Shown here in pieces: positions 50,896-61,172 of a stretch of 64,000 nucleotides of DNA; position 1 is the stretch's first letter, and every line of letters begins with the position of its first letter. The position numbers and the translations under genes were made by a program. The notes under the pieces were generated by a model. It was given only the letters and a program-made list of their open reading frames with translations. It was not told where the DNA came from and made no database searches. The stretch lies in NCBI RefSeq assembly GCF_017901135.1, contig NZ_CP072801.1, forward strand, positions 3,488,001-3,552,000. Reading direction: 5' to 3'. The DNA comes from Thiothrix litoralis (lineage in GTDB: Bacteria; Pseudomonadota; Gammaproteobacteria; Thiotrichales; Thiotrichaceae).

Positions 50896-50922
50896 GAACT
50901 GCCCGTGTTCTGCGGGCAGTTC
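50896..50922. terminator. Hairpin after the small membrane protein gene
   Basis: GAACTGCCCG pairs perfectly with CGGGCAGTTC around TGTTCTG. TCATTGTTATT follows. A probable terminator with a weak U-tract. Confidence 0.55.
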
Positions 50923-51097
50923 TCATTGTTATTCACGCGCTGAGAGCACCTGACAGAAAGCGCTTGACAAGGCACTAATTTGGTGATTGACAAGCGTAAG
51001 TCGATTGCCTATAGTTTCCCGCTTTCTCGCAAAGGCAGCCTGTCTGGGCTGCCTTTCGCATTTTTGGCTGTTATGGCTATTTTTTGGAGGTTTTGCC

Positions 51098-52291
51098 GTG
51101 ACTAATGCAGTAATGCCGACGTATGCACGTTTGCCGGTCACTTTCGCGAAAGGCGAAGGTGCTTTCCTGTGGGATACCGCAGGCAAACAATATCTGGATG
51201 CCCTCAGCGGCATTTCCGTTTGCAACGTTGGTCACGCGCGACGCGAGGTGGCGGATGCCATTTGTGCGCAAGCCCATGAGTTGTTGCACACCTCCAATCT
51301 GTACCAGATCGAACACCAGCAGGCATTGGCAGAAAAGCTGTGTGCGCTGTCCGGTTTCGAGAACGTGTTTTTCGGCAATTCCGGCGCGGAAGCGAACGAA
51401 GCCGCCATCAAGATTGCGCGTCTGTATGGCCATAATAAAGGTGTCGAAATCCCCACGGTGGTGGTGATGAGCAATGCCTTCCACGGGCGCACCATGGCCA
51501 CCGTGACCGCGACCGGCAACCCCAAGGCGCAAGCCGGGTTTGGCCCTTTGGTCGAAGGTTTCGTGCGCGTCGAATACGGTGATGCCGATGCGGTAGCCGC
51601 TTTGGGCAGCAACCCGAATATCGTCGCGGTGCTGGTCGAACCCGTGCAGGGTGAAGGCGGTATCCGCATCCCGGCAGACGATTATTTGCCACGTTTACGC
51701 GCTATCTGCGACCAGCACGATTGGCTGCTGATGGTGGATGAAATTCAGTCTGGCATGGCGCGTACCGGCAAGTGGTTTGCGTTCCAGCATTCTGGCATCC
51801 AGCCGGATGTGATGACGCTGGCCAAAGCGCTTGGCAATGGCGTACCGATTGGTGCGTGTCTGGCGGGTGGTAAAGCGGCCAATGTGTTTGGCCCCGGCAA
51901 TCATGGTTCGACGTTTGGCGGTAATCCGCTGGCGTGCCGTGCGGCGCGTGCCGTGATTGGCGTGATGGAACAAGAAAACCTGCCAGCCCGTGCGGCTGAG
52001 TTGGGTGACTATTTCCTGTCGCAATTCCGCGCAAAACTGGCGGGTGAGACAGGTGTACGCGAGATTCGTGTGAAAGGTTTGATGGTGGGAGTGGAACTGG
52101 AACGTGATTGCGGCGAGTTGGTGAAACAGGCTCTGGAGAGCGGTCTGTTGCTCAATGTTACGGCTGGCAATGTTATCCGTTTGTTACCACCCTTAGTCAT
52201 TACGCACGAACAGGCCGACCAAATAATAACTATGGTAACTGCATTGGTGCAGGCATTCTTGCACCCCGCTGCTGGAGAGAGACCCTCATGA
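51098..52291 (+). CDS. argD: Acetylornithine aminotransferase
   Basis: The protein has 397 residues from the GTG at 51098, which follows GGAGG by seven bases; the frame is open from 50987. [20 protein letters not shown] and [20 protein letters not shown] are typical. [20 protein letters not shown] and the PLP lysine region [20 protein letters not shown] follow. It is a class III aminotransferase of arginine synthesis. It overlaps argF (ATGA), giving steps from acetylglutamate semialdehyde and ornithine in one operon. Confidence 0.95.
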   Translation: MTNAVMPTYARLPVTFAKGEGAFLWDTAGKQYLDALSGISVCNVGHARREVADAICAQAHELLHTSNLYQIEHQQALAEKLCALSGFENVFFGNSGAEANEAAIKIARLYGHNKGVEIPTVVVMSNAFHGRTMATVTATGNPKAQAGFGPLVEGFVRVEYGDADAVAALGSNPNIVAVLVEPVQGEGGIRIPADDYLPRLRAICDQHDWLLMVDEIQSGMARTGKWFAFQHSGIQPDVMTLAKALGNGVPIGACLAGGKAANVFGPGNHGSTFGGNPLACRAARAVIGVMEQENLPARAAELGDYFLSQFRAKLAGETGVREIRVKGLMVGVELERDCGELVKQALESGLLLNVTAGNVIRLLPPLVITHEQADQIITMVTALVQAFLHPAAGERPS

Positions 52292-53238
52292 CAACGATGA
52301 ATAATAAACCTGTCAGGCATTTCCTGACGTTAACTGACTTTACTCCGGTTGAATTGATCAGCCTGATTGGTCGTGCCATTCAACTCAAGGCGATGTGGAA
52401 ACGCGGGGAAACCCATGAGCCGCTGCACCTGCGCACCTTGGCGATGATTTTCGAGAAATCGTCTACCCGTACCCGCGTGTCGTTTGAAGCGGGTATGACC
52501 CAATTGGGCGGGCATTCCATGTTCCTGTCGCCCAACGATACCCAGTTGGGGCGGGGTGAGCCGATTGAAGATTCTGCGCGGGTGATTTCGCGCATGGTCG
52601 ATGTGGTGATGATCCGCACCTTTGAGCAGGAAAAAGTGGAGCTGTTTGCGGCGAATTCCCGCGTGCCGGTCATCAATGCGTTGACGGATAAATATCACCC
52701 TTGCCAGTTGTTGGCGGACATGATGACGTGGATCGAACAGCGCGGCCTGCCCAACGGCAAAACCGTGGCATGGATTGGCGATGGTAATAATATGTGCCAT
52801 TCGTGGATGAATGCGGCCAAGCTGTTCGGTTTCCACCTGAATGTGGCTTGCCCGGAAGGCTACGACCCGGACGGGGATGTGATCGCGGCAACGGCTGGGC
52901 ACGTGACCTTTTTCCGTGACCCTAGCGCAGCGGCCAAAGGTGCGGATGTGGTGGTCACGGATACGTGGGCAAGCATGGGTCAGGAAGCGGAAAAGAAAAT
53001 CCGTGAAACAGCCTTCGCCGGTTATCAAGTCACCACCGACATGATGCAACTGGCAACGCCGGATGCGCTGTTTATGCACTGCCTGCCTGCTTACCGTGGT
53101 ATGGAAGTGTCCGCTGAAGTCATGGATGGTGCGCAAAGCGTGGTCTGGGATGAAGCCGAAAACCGCTTGCACGCCCAGAAAGCCTTGTTGGAAGTGCTGC
53201 TGTGCGGTTTCCCGGAAGGCACTTCTGAGGCGGCATGA
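52288..53238 (+). CDS. argF: Ornithine carbamoyltransferase
   Basis: The protein has 316 residues. [20 protein letters not shown] has the carbamoyl-phosphate STRTR site. [18 protein letters not shown] and [16 protein letters not shown] follow. [20 protein letters not shown] carries the ornithine HCLP motif. It makes citrulline from ornithine. The ATG overlaps the argD stop with GGAGAG upstream. xthA begins four bases inside its end. Confidence 0.97.
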   Translation: MTTMNNKPVRHFLTLTDFTPVELISLIGRAIQLKAMWKRGETHEPLHLRTLAMIFEKSSTRTRVSFEAGMTQLGGHSMFLSPNDTQLGRGEPIEDSARVISRMVDVVMIRTFEQEKVELFAANSRVPVINALTDKYHPCQLLADMMTWIEQRGLPNGKTVAWIGDGNNMCHSWMNAAKLFGFHLNVACPEGYDPDGDVIAATAGHVTFFRDPSAAAKGADVVVTDTWASMGQEAEKKIRETAFAGYQVTTDMMQLATPDALFMHCLPAYRGMEVSAEVMDGAQSVVWDEAENRLHAQKALLEVLLCGFPEGTSEAA

Positions 53239-54059
53239 GAATAATTTCAGCCAACACCAACGGCATCCGCTCTGCGGCGAAAAAAGGCTTCTTCGAGTGG
53301 ATGAAGCAGCAGCAGGCGGATGTGGTGTGCATTCAGGAAACCAAGGCACAAATCCATCAACTGCAAGAAAACCCCGCGCTGTTTTTCCCGGAAGGCTATC
53401 ATTGCTATTACCATGATGCCATCAAGAAAGGCTATAGTGGGGTAGCGCTTTATTGCCGTACCCAGCCGGATGACGTCATCATGGGGATGGGCGATGCCGA
53501 ATTCGATGCGGAAGGCCGTTACATTGAAGCGCGTTTTGGCAAACTGAGCGTGATTTCCTTGTACTTGCCTTCCGGCTCGTCGAGTGAAGAGCGTCAGCAA
53601 GCCAAGTACCGTTGCATGGATCATTTCCTGCCGTTGATGGAGCAGATGAAAGCCAGCGGGCGTGATTACATCATCTGCGGCGACTGGAACATTGCCCACC
53701 AAAACATCGACATCAAAAACTGGAAGGGCAACCTGAAAAATTCCGGTTTCTTGCCGGAAGAACGCGCTTGGCTGGACAAGTTGTTCGGTGAGGTTGGTTT
53801 TGTGGATGGTTTCCGTGAAGTGAATCAGGAAGCCGAACAGTATACGTGGTGGTCAAACCGTGGGCAGGCGTGGGCAAAGAATGTCGGCTGGCGGATTGAT
53901 TACCAGATTCTTTCGCCATCACTGCAAGGCAAGGTGAGCGCAGCGGCGATTTATAAAGATGAACGCTTCTCCGATCATGCGCCGCTGAGCTTGGATTATG
54001 CTTATGAAATTCCTTGTCAGTCTGTTGTTGCTGCTAACGCTGGGTCTGTCACCGGCTAA
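53235..54059 (+). CDS. xthA: Exodeoxyribonuclease III / AP endonuclease
   Basis: The protein has 274 residues. [20 protein letters not shown], then [30 protein letters not shown] and [11 protein letters not shown] are the EEP-fold catalytic segments (N, E, D/N, DH). It repairs abasic sites. The extra C-terminal ~20 residues ([14 protein letters not shown]) overlap the signal-peptide region of the next gene. The natural end in relatives is near LSLDY, so the tail may be recent read-through. Confidence 0.95.
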   Translation: MRIISANTNGIRSAAKKGFFEWMKQQQADVVCIQETKAQIHQLQENPALFFPEGYHCYYHDAIKKGYSGVALYCRTQPDDVIMGMGDAEFDAEGRYIEARFGKLSVISLYLPSGSSSEERQQAKYRCMDHFLPLMEQMKASGRDYIICGDWNIAHQNIDIKNWKGNLKNSGFLPEERAWLDKLFGEVGFVDGFREVNQEAEQYTWWSNRGQAWAKNVGWRIDYQILSPSLQGKVSAAAIYKDERFSDHAPLSLDYAYEIPCQSVVAANAGSVTG

Positions 54060-56199
54060 CGCGGATACCGAGCAGCGTCCCAAAATCGGTTTGGTGCTGG
54101 GCGGCGGCGGGGCTGCCGGGGTAGCGCACGTCGGTGTGCTCAAGGTGTTGGAAGCCAACCATATTCCCATTGACGTGATTGCGGGCAATAGCATGGGCGC
54201 GATTGTCGGCAGTTTGTATGCCTCCGGCATGAGTGCCGCTGACATCGAAAAAGTGGTGCACGATCTCGATTGGATCAATCTGTTCCGCGACGACCCTTCT
54301 TACCAAATCAAATCGTATGACCAAAAGCAGCAGAGCGCGGATTTTTTCAGTGCCTTCAGCTTGGGTGTGTCCAAGGATGGGGTGAAACTACCCGGCGGCC
54401 TGATTGACGGGCAGCGGCTGATGTTTGAGTTGCGCCGCTTGCTCAAGCCGGTGGATCGGGTCACTGACTTTGACCGTTTGCCGATTCCGTTTCGGGCGGT
54501 AGCCACCGACATCCGCACGGGCGAAACCGTGGTATTGAAACAAGGCAATCTGGCGACGGCGGTACGTGCCAGCATGTCGATTCCGGGGTTGTTTGCACCC
54601 GTGACTATCGACAACCGTTTGCTGGTGGATGGTTTGGTGTCGAACAACCTGCCGGTAGATATAGCGCGGCAAATGGGCGCTGACATTGTGATCGTTTCCA
54701 GCATTCCGCCTGAAGCCAACCGCACGCTGGATTCGGCGCTGGACATCAGTTTGCAGTCGATGGATTTGCTGATGCGCAAGACCAGCGATACGCAGTTGGC
54801 GAGCTTGACGGACAAGGATATTCTGATCCAGCCGCCGGTGGGCGATATTGGCAATCTGGCGTTTGACCGGGTCGCTGAAACCATTCCGCGTGGCGTTCAA
54901 GGGGCGAATGCAACATTAGGGGCTTTAAAAAAACTGGCGGTATTGCCGGAACAGATGCCCCGTCGCGCCAATGTTCAGCCCGCAACAGCGGATCGCCCGA
55001 TCAAATTGGCACGGGTGCAGCTTGAGAATGAGTCCTCCTTGAGCGATAAGCTGGTGTTGCAAAAACTGGGTATCCAGCCGGGTGAGGTGCTCGACGACCA
55101 GCGGTTGCAAACAGGTCTGGATCGGGTGTACAGCTTGGGGTATTTCAGTCTGGTGGATTACCACCTGACCCAGCGTTCGGATGGTGATTACGACCTCAAA
55201 GTCATGGCACGCAAGGCTGACCAAGGCGATCAGCGGATCAGTGCCGGGTTTGCGTTGAGCGATGACTTTAATGGCGACACGGGGTATCAGGCTGGGGTGA
55301 AATACGTGCGCAAGGGCTTGACAACGCAGGGGACGGAGTTGCGCCTGCAAGGGGTGATCGGCGAACGCATTCTCGCCAAAGCCGAATTGCACCATCCCTT
55401 GCAGGATGGCAAGGAAACCTTTGTCGCTCCCAGTGCATGGTATCAGGAACGCGATGCCAGCATTTTGCAGGGCACGCAACAGGTGGCGGAGTTGCGGGCG
55501 AGTGAGGCTGGAACGCAGTTCGATGTGGGGCGTGCCCTGGGTAATAATGCCGAAGTCCGTGCTGGGGTGTTTTACCAGCATATTACGCCGGAGGTGAAAA
55601 CCGGCACGCTGACTTTACCCGATGACTCGCTGGCTGAGGCGGGGATAGTCTTCCAATATCAATCTGATACGCTGGATTCGGTGAATTTCCCCACCAAGGG
55701 CGGGCGGGTGACGGCTGCGTATACTCAGGGCATGAAGGCGATGGGGAGCGATACGGACTTTTCCCGGATTGAACTGAAAGGTGAGCGGGTTTTGAGTCGC
55801 GATAAACACAGCTTGATCGTGAGTGGGCAGGTCGGTGCCAAGGCCAATAACGATGATGGCTTGGTGTTCAGCGCCAGTAATGCGGGGGGGGATTTGCAAA
55901 CCGGGCGGTTGTCATTTGTCGATAATGACCAGTTGGTGGGTAATTATACGCTGGATGGTTCCTTGACCTATATGCGTCAGCTTGCCGAAATACCACAGGT
56001 AGCCAAAGTGCATGTGGGAGCGTCAGTGGGTGGTAGTCAGGCGTGGCAACAAGCGAATGAGGTGAGCCTGAGCGATTTACGGGCGACTGGTTCAGTCTTT
56101 TTGGGTGGGGAAACACCGATTGGCCCTGCATTCATCGGGGTACGCAAGACCGAAGGCTTTGATCATGAAGCTTATTTCAATTTTGGGCGGGATTTTTAA
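54004..56199 (+). CDS. Patatin-like phospholipase fused to POTRA and outer-membrane barrel (PlpD-type, type Vd)
   Basis: The protein has 731 residues. The signal peptide is [19 protein letters not shown]. The patatin domain (about 25-320) has the oxyanion loop LGGGGAAGVAHVGVL, the nucleophile GNSMG and the aspartate in LLVDGLVSNNLP. A POTRA-like domain (about 325-400: LARVQLENESSLSDKLVLQK) and a 16-strand BamA/FhaC-like barrel end with YFNFGRDF. This is the type V secretion layout of PlpD. It overlaps xthA by 56 bases. An in-frame ATG lies six bases earlier. Confidence 0.92.
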   Translation: MKFLVSLLLLLTLGLSPANADTEQRPKIGLVLGGGGAAGVAHVGVLKVLEANHIPIDVIAGNSMGAIVGSLYASGMSAADIEKVVHDLDWINLFRDDPSYQIKSYDQKQQSADFFSAFSLGVSKDGVKLPGGLIDGQRLMFELRRLLKPVDRVTDFDRLPIPFRAVATDIRTGETVVLKQGNLATAVRASMSIPGLFAPVTIDNRLLVDGLVSNNLPVDIARQMGADIVIVSSIPPEANRTLDSALDISLQSMDLLMRKTSDTQLASLTDKDILIQPPVGDIGNLAFDRVAETIPRGVQGANATLGALKKLAVLPEQMPRRANVQPATADRPIKLARVQLENESSLSDKLVLQKLGIQPGEVLDDQRLQTGLDRVYSLGYFSLVDYHLTQRSDGDYDLKVMARKADQGDQRISAGFALSDDFNGDTGYQAGVKYVRKGLTTQGTELRLQGVIGERILAKAELHHPLQDGKETFVAPSAWYQERDASILQGTQQVAELRASEAGTQFDVGRALGNNAEVRAGVFYQHITPEVKTGTLTLPDDSLAEAGIVFQYQSDTLDSVNFPTKGGRVTAAYTQGMKAMGSDTDFSRIELKGERVLSRDKHSLIVSGQVGAKANNDDGLVFSASNAGGDLQTGRLSFVDNDQLVGNYTLDGSLTYMRQLAEIPQVAKVHVGASVGGSQAWQQANEVSLSDLRATGSVFLGGETPIGPAFIGVRKTEGFDHEAYFNFGRDF

Positions 56200-56206
56200 G
56201 AGAGAT

Positions 56207-56228
56207 AGGGCGTGATCGCTCACGCCCT
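56207..56228. terminator. Hairpin between the patatin gene and yceI
   Basis: AGGGCGTGA pairs perfectly with TCACGCCCT around TCGC. It is placed between two convergent genes and may end both transcripts, though no strong T-run follows. Confidence 0.6.
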
Positions 56229-56236
56229 AGGACTGC

Positions 56237-56797
56237 TTATTTCTTCACGCCTTCTATCGCCAGAATCATCTCGACTTCTTTAGAGGCAGGCCCCAAATCT
56301 TTCTCGATGCCGAAGTCTGCCAAGGTAAACTTGGTGCTGCCCTCAAAGCCACGGCGGAAGCCACCCCACGGGTCAGCGCCTGCGCCGATTTCTTTCACGT
56401 CAATGCTGATCGGTTTGGTGACGCCGTGCAGGGTCAGGTTGCCTTCCAGCTTGCCACCGCTGTACTTAGTACTGACGAATTTGGCTTCCGGGAATTTTTT
56501 CACGTCCAAAAAATCTTCCCCGCTCAGGTGCTTGTCGCGCTCGGCGTGGTTGCTGTTGACGCTGGTGGTGTCGATGGTCACTTCGACCTTGGTGTCTTCC
56601 GGCTTGGCTTCGTCGTAGCTGAAGTTGCCGCTGAATTTGTCGAAACGCCCGTACAGCCAGCTATAGCCCAGATGTTGGATGCGGAACTGGATGGAGGCGT
56701 GCATTCCTTCGGTGTCGATGGTGTAGTCGTCCGCATACGCGGCATTGCCTGCGAGTAAGCCGAGGGTTAGCAGTGAGCTTGCGATAATGGTTTTCAT
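56237..56797 (-). CDS. YceI-family periplasmic lipocalin-like protein
   Basis: The protein has 186 residues. A signal peptide ends [27 protein letters not shown] and [20 protein letters not shown], then [20 protein letters not shown] and [20 protein letters not shown], are clear YceI motifs. YceI folds as a lipocalin that binds polyprenoid lipids. It is followed upstream by cytochrome b561 in the same operon, as in E. coli yceI-yceJ. Confidence 0.95.
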   Translation of the reverse strand: MKTIIASSLLTLGLLAGNAAYADDYTIDTEGMHASIQFRIQHLGYSWLYGRFDKFSGNFSYDEAKPEDTKVEVTIDTTSVNSNHAERDKHLSGEDFLDVKKFPEAKFVSTKYSGGKLEGNLTLHGVTKPISIDVKEIGAGADPWGGFRRGFEGSTKFTLADFGIEKDLGPASKEVEMILAIEGVKK

Positions 56798-56819
56798 GAG
56801 GTTCTCCCAATGTTTGGTA

Positions 56820-57371
56820 TTAACCTTTGCCCAACATGCGGGTCAAGGTCTTGTCTTTCCAGTAAAAATGGTGGATGAGTGCGGCGAGTGCATGTACACC
56901 CACCAGAAAAATGAACAGGGTGGCGCCGATTTCGTGGATGTCGCCCGCCAGTTCACCGCGATCCTTATCTGCTGGCAAGAGTGCGGGTAGCTCGAACAGG
57001 TCGAACACATTAATGCCATGCCCTTTTGCGGTGGAAATCAGGTAGCCACTGATAATGATCACGACCAGCAGGCCATACAAGGCGATATGCCCTAATTTGC
57101 CCGCGAGATGGGTGAAGGCAGGCGCACGGCTTACAGCGGGCAAAGGGCGCGGTTGGGCATAAACCCATGCCAGCCGTATCAGTAACAAGCCCGCCAACAG
57201 CAGACCTGTGGCTTTATGCAAGGTAGGCAGGGTGTGGTACAAGCGGTCGTAATATTCCAGATCGACCATGTAAGTGCCGACGCAATACATGCCAATCAGT
57301 GCCACCGCCATCAGCCAATGCAGCAGGATCGAAACCCAGCCGTAAGCCTGTGTTGAATTGTTCAGTTGCAT
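56820..57371 (-). CDS. Cytochrome b561 family protein
   Basis: The protein has 183 residues with four TM helices. [20 protein letters not shown] and [20 protein letters not shown], then [20 protein letters not shown] and [20 protein letters not shown], place histidines for two b haems in the membrane. It is the YceJ-type partner of YceI. The ATG is next to the stop of the pirin gene. Confidence 0.93.
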   Translation of the reverse strand: MQLNNSTQAYGWVSILLHWLMAVALIGMYCVGTYMVDLEYYDRLYHTLPTLHKATGLLLAGLLLIRLAWVYAQPRPLPAVSRAPAFTHLAGKLGHIALYGLLVVIIISGYLISTAKGHGINVFDLFELPALLPADKDRGELAGDIHEIGATLFIFLVGVHALAALIHHFYWKDKTLTRMLGKG

Positions 57372-58085
57372 CTATTCCCTCGCTACGGGCAAATCAAATA
57401 CCAAAAACTCTGCCGTTGAATCGCTGGAAAAGGCGAGTTCTAACGGGGTTGCTTCGGGTATGGCTAAAGCATCCCCCGCCTGTAGGGTCATACCGTTCAG
57501 TATCAAGCTACCGCGTGCCACATGTACATAAACCGCACGCTTGTCCGGTTTCACCCAATGCGTGGTTTCCCCGGCTGCCAGAATGCTGGCGTACAAACAG
57601 GTGTCAGTATTCATGCTGAGTGAGCCGTCACGTCCATCAGGCGATACCAGTAATTGTAGTTTGCCACACCGTTGTTCTAGCGGGAAATGTGCTTGCGCGT
57701 AACCGGGTTGGATACCCGTGACAGTCGGCAATAGCCAGATTTGCAGTAAATGTACAGCCTCTGTTTCAGAATGGTTGAATTCCGAATGCAAAATGCCGCG
57801 CCCGGCACTCATGCGCTGCACATCGCCGGGGCGGATGGCGCTGCCATTGCCGAGGCTGTCTTTGTGTGACAATGCGCCTTCCATCACGTAAGTGACGATT
57901 TCCATGTCGCGATGCCCATGCATCGGGAAGCCACCTTTTGCGGCTACCCAGTCTTCATTGATCACCCGTAGTGATGAAAAGTTCATGCGAGCAGGATCGT
58001 GGTATTCGCTGAACGAGAAACTGTGGCGGCTTTCCAGCCATTCATTTTTGAATGCGCCGCGTGAATCTGCGTGGATGTGTTCCAT
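57372..58085 (-). CDS. Pirin-family protein (YhhW/quercetinase-like cupin)
   Basis: The protein has 237 residues. HSFSFSEYHDPARMNFSSLR, then GFPMHGHRDMEIVTYVMEGA and ILHSEFNHSETEAVHLLQIW, supply the metal histidines and glutamate of the N-terminal cupin. A second cupin-like domain follows. Pirin relatives oxidise flavonoids or act as redox sensors. It is the first gene of pirin-b561-yceI and is divergent from a LysR regulator, which is a likely controller. Confidence 0.93.
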   Translation of the reverse strand: MEHIHADSRGAFKNEWLESRHSFSFSEYHDPARMNFSSLRVINEDWVAAKGGFPMHGHRDMEIVTYVMEGALSHKDSLGNGSAIRPGDVQRMSAGRGILHSEFNHSETEAVHLLQIWLLPTVTGIQPGYAQAHFPLEQRCGKLQLLVSPDGRDGSLSMNTDTCLYASILAAGETTHWVKPDKRAVYVHVARGSLILNGMTLQAGDALAIPEATPLELAFSSDSTAEFLVFDLPVARE

Positions 58086-58189
58086 GATGTGCTCCTGATA
58101 ACTTGTTTTTACTTGAGTAACAGGATAATGTTTAATCTTGTTTTGATAAAGTCATTGTTATTGCATTGACTGTTAATCAGGGGTTTATA

Positions 58190-59080
58190 ATGAGCCGTTT
58201 GGAATACATGGGAAATTTTGTCGCCATCGTTGATGGTGGCAGCATTACCGCTGCTGCTGACAAGCTGGAATTGACCGTTGCCGCTGTGAGCAAGCGCTTG
58301 AAAATGCTGGAAACGGAGCTGGGGGTGCGCTTGCTGACTCGCAATACGCGCCAGCTTTCCCTGACGGAAGCTGGGCAATATTACTACCAACATTGCCGCG
58401 AAATTCAGGAAGAGGTCTCGCGGGTTGATCAGCATTTGCTCGCCATGCAAGGTACGCTGAGTGGCTCGTTACGCATTAATATGCCGATGACCTACGGCAA
58501 AGTGCGTTTGTCGCAATGGCTGATCCGTTTTTTGCAACAACACCCAGATATTCACCTCACTGCGCATTTGGATGATGCTTACACCGATGCGGCGAATGGC
58601 GATTACGACGTGGTGATTCGCATTGGGGTGCTGGAAGATTCACGGCTGGTTGCCCGTAAGCTGGAAAATGTTTACCTGATGCCGGTGGCTTCCCCGGCTT
58701 ACCTGCAAGCTCAGGGTGTGCCGCAAATCCCGGCTGATTTGGCGAAACACCAGTGTTTGCACTATACCAATGTCAGTCATCGTGAAGGCTGGACGTTGTA
58801 TGATGAGGGCGGAAATGCCCATAACGTGCAAATACAGGGGCAACTGTGTACCAATAATGGCGAAGTGCTGAAGCAGGCGGCGATAGCGGGGATGGGCATT
58901 GCTCTACAGCCCGATTTTGAAGTGACCGATGCGCTGGAAAAAGGTGAGTTGGTACGCATTCTGCCGGAGTATTCCGCACAAACCCTGTCGGTCTATGCGG
59001 TTTACCCTAGCCGCCAGTTCTTGCCCGAAAAGACCCGGGCATTGGTGGACTTTTTGATTCAGTCCTTACAGATGACGTAA
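58190..59080 (+). CDS. LysR-family transcriptional regulator
   Basis: The protein has 296 residues; the ATG follows CAGGGG. The HTH lies in residues ~1-60 (FVAIVDGGSITAAADKLELT, AAVSKRLKMLETELGVRLLT). The effector domain begins LSGSLRINMPMTYGKVRLSQ. It is like the AaeR/YafC clade with RNTRQLSLTEAG. The gene is divergent from the pirin operon with about 100 bases between, the usual arrangement for a LysR protein and its target. Confidence 0.93.
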   Translation: MSRLEYMGNFVAIVDGGSITAAADKLELTVAAVSKRLKMLETELGVRLLTRNTRQLSLTEAGQYYYQHCREIQEEVSRVDQHLLAMQGTLSGSLRINMPMTYGKVRLSQWLIRFLQQHPDIHLTAHLDDAYTDAANGDYDVVIRIGVLEDSRLVARKLENVYLMPVASPAYLQAQGVPQIPADLAKHQCLHYTNVSHREGWTLYDEGGNAHNVQIQGQLCTNNGEVLKQAAIAGMGIALQPDFEVTDALEKGELVRILPEYSAQTLSVYAVYPSRQFLPEKTRALVDFLIQSLQMT

Positions 59081-59683
59081 TTATGCCGGGCGGCGTTTCT
59101 GCCAGAAATAATAGCCAACCAACACCACTGCGACGAAGCCCAGAACGCTAGCAGTGATCAGTAGCTTGTTTTCCTCAATCAGTGCTTGATTACCGCCGAT
59201 GAAATAGCCAAACAGTGCCAATACCAGCGACCACAGCCCCGCGCCTAGCACGGTATACAAGGCAAATTTCGCCGGATTCATCCGCGTGAGGCCAGCAGGT
59301 AAGGAGATCAGGTGGCGAATCCCTAGCACCAAGCGTCCGGTAAACGTGGAAATAGCGCCGTGTTTGAGGAAAAATGTATCCGTTTTTTGCAGCAAGGCGG
59401 GGCGCACGAAAAAGTATTTGCCGTACTTTTCCAAAAACGGGCGTCCCACCCACAAGGCGAAGGCATAGTTGATGGATGCGCCCAGCAAACTACCAAAAGT
59501 GGAGGCCAACACCACCAGGGTTAAGTCCATTTTTCCTTGGTGTGCCAACATGCCTGCGGGGATAACCACCAATTCACTCGGTACGGGTAACACGGTTGAT
59601 TCCATCGCCATTGCAATGAAAATACCCCAATAACCCCATGCTTCAACCGTAGCGAGTACCCAGTTGATAAAATCGTGCAACAT
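59081..59683 (-). CDS. DedA-family membrane protein
   Basis: The protein has 200 residues. WGYWGIFIAMAMESTVLPVP, then SELVVIPAGMLAHQG, and FTGRLVLGIRHLISLPAGLT with MNPAKFALYTVLGAGLWSLV are the SNARE-associated/DedA motifs. Such proteins flip polyprenyl or phospholipids and affect membrane potential. Its stop touches the LysR stop (convergent). Confidence 0.93.
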   Translation of the reverse strand: MLHDFINWVLATVEAWGYWGIFIAMAMESTVLPVPSELVVIPAGMLAHQGKMDLTLVVLASTFGSLLGASINYAFALWVGRPFLEKYGKYFFVRPALLQKTDTFFLKHGAISTFTGRLVLGIRHLISLPAGLTRMNPAKFALYTVLGAGLWSLVLALFGYFIGGNQALIEENKLLITASVLGFVAVVLVGYYFWQKRRPA

Positions 59684-59700
59684 ATCAAACCCTTTTGTTG

Positions 59701-59724
59701 TTCCCTGAGCGTAGTCGAAGGGAT
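59701..59724. repeat. Dispersed hairpin repeat, second copy
   Basis: GTTCCCTGAGCGTAGTCGAA and GGGA match 35632-35661 with one visible change. Here it is intergenic, between dedA and phoH. Confidence 0.6.
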
Positions 59725-59730
59725 ATTTAA

Positions 59731-61152
59731 TTAAAGATGATCAGAAGCGTAATCCGCTAGGCGTGAACGTTCGCCGCGTTGCAGCGTGACATGCCCGCCG
59801 TGTTCCCAGCCCTTAAAACGGTCTACCACATAGGTCAAGCCTGACGAGGTTTCGGTCAGGTAAGGCGTGTCAATTTGCGCAATATTGCCCAGACACACTA
59901 CCTTGGTTCCCGGCCCTGCACGCGTAATCAGGGTTTTCATCTGTTTGGGTGTCAGGTTTTGCGCTTCGTCGATGATGATATAACGATTCAGGAAGGTTCG
60001 ACCACGCATAAAGTTCAGGGATTTGATCTTGATTTTGCTCATCAGGAACTCATCCGTGGCATTGCGTCCCCATTTGCCACCGTTGGTCGGTTGGGTCAGC
60101 ACTTCGAGGTTATCCATCAATGCACCCATCCACGGAGCCATTTTTTCCTCTTCGGTGCCGGGCAAAAAGCCAATGTCCTCGCCAACAGGCACGGTGACGC
60201 GGGTCATGATGATTTCTTTGTAAAGCTGCTCGTCGAGTAATTGTGCCAAGCCTGCCGCCAGTGTCAGCAAGGTTTTGCCTGTACCGGCCGCACCGAGCAG
60301 GGTCACGAAGTCGATGTCAGGATCCATGAGTAGGTTCAGGGCAAAGTTCTGCTCGCGGTTACGCGCGGTAATGCCCCACACCGCATGGCGCGGTTCGGTG
60401 AAGTCACGGGTGGTTTCAATAACGACGTGATCAGCGGTTTTTTTGCGCACAATCGCTTGAAACGGCTGATCCCCCGGTAGGGCGAGAAAGTGCCCCGGTA
60501 GCCATTCTTGTGTCAGGGGGCCAAACAGCTTGTAGAAGGTATGCCCGTGTTCCTTCCACGATTCCATTTCCTTGTTATGCGCTTCCCAGAAATCCGCCGG
60601 TAGTTCGTGGAAACCGGTTGGTAGCAGGTCGGCATCATCCAGCACTTGGTCGTTGAAGTAATCTTCGGCTTTCAGGCCGACAATCGTGGCTTTGATGCGC
60701 AGGTTGATGTCTTTGGAAACCAGAATGACATCACGTTCCGGGTATTTATCCCGCAAACTCAGTGCAACGCTGAGGATAGTGTTGTCCGGCGAATCACCGG
60801 GCAGCCCGGTCGGGGCAGGGGCGTTCAGTGCTTCGGTCTGGAACATCAGCTTGCCGCTGGGCGCTTTGCCGCCGCTCAACAGCGTATTGCCAGCCAGTGG
60901 TACGCCTGCGTGGATGGATTCAGTACCGGCTGCTGAAATCAGGTCATCCATGAAGCGGCTGACTTGGCGCACGTTGCGAGCGACTTCGGAGACGCCTTTT
61001 TTGCTGTGGTCGAGTTCTTCCAACACCACCATCGGCAGGAAAATATCATGTTCTTGAAAGCGGAACAGGGCGGTAGGGTCGTGCATCAGCACATTGGTAT
61101 CGAGGACAAACAGGCGCTTTTCGTGTGTGTGGGGGGCTGGTATCGGGCTCAT
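59731..61152 (-). CDS. PhoH-family ATPase with N-terminal PIN domain
   Basis: The protein has 473 residues; the ATG at 61150-61152 has AGGAGTAAC before it. The PIN domain (about 15-150) has RLFVLDTNVLMHDP, and NTILSVALSLRDKYPERDVI carries acidic residues. The PhoH ATPase has LLGAAGTGKTLLTLAAGLAQ (Walker A) and RYIIIDEAQNLTPKQMKTLI (Walker B). This PIN-PhoH (PhoH2/YlaK) form has been described as an RNase/helicase. It lies just upstream of bcp on the same strand order. Confidence 0.93.
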   Translation of the reverse strand: MSPIPAPHTHEKRLFVLDTNVLMHDPTALFRFQEHDIFLPMVVLEELDHSKKGVSEVARNVRQVSRFMDDLISAAGTESIHAGVPLAGNTLLSGGKAPSGKLMFQTEALNAPAPTGLPGDSPDNTILSVALSLRDKYPERDVILVSKDINLRIKATIVGLKAEDYFNDQVLDDADLLPTGFHELPADFWEAHNKEMESWKEHGHTFYKLFGPLTQEWLPGHFLALPGDQPFQAIVRKKTADHVVIETTRDFTEPRHAVWGITARNREQNFALNLLMDPDIDFVTLLGAAGTGKTLLTLAAGLAQLLDEQLYKEIIMTRVTVPVGEDIGFLPGTEEEKMAPWMGALMDNLEVLTQPTNGGKWGRNATDEFLMSKIKIKSLNFMRGRTFLNRYIIIDEAQNLTPKQMKTLITRAGPGTKVVCLGNIAQIDTPYLTETSSGLTYVVDRFKGWEHGGHVTLQRGERSRLADYASDHL

Positions 61153-61172
61153 GTTACTCCTAGGGGTCATGA

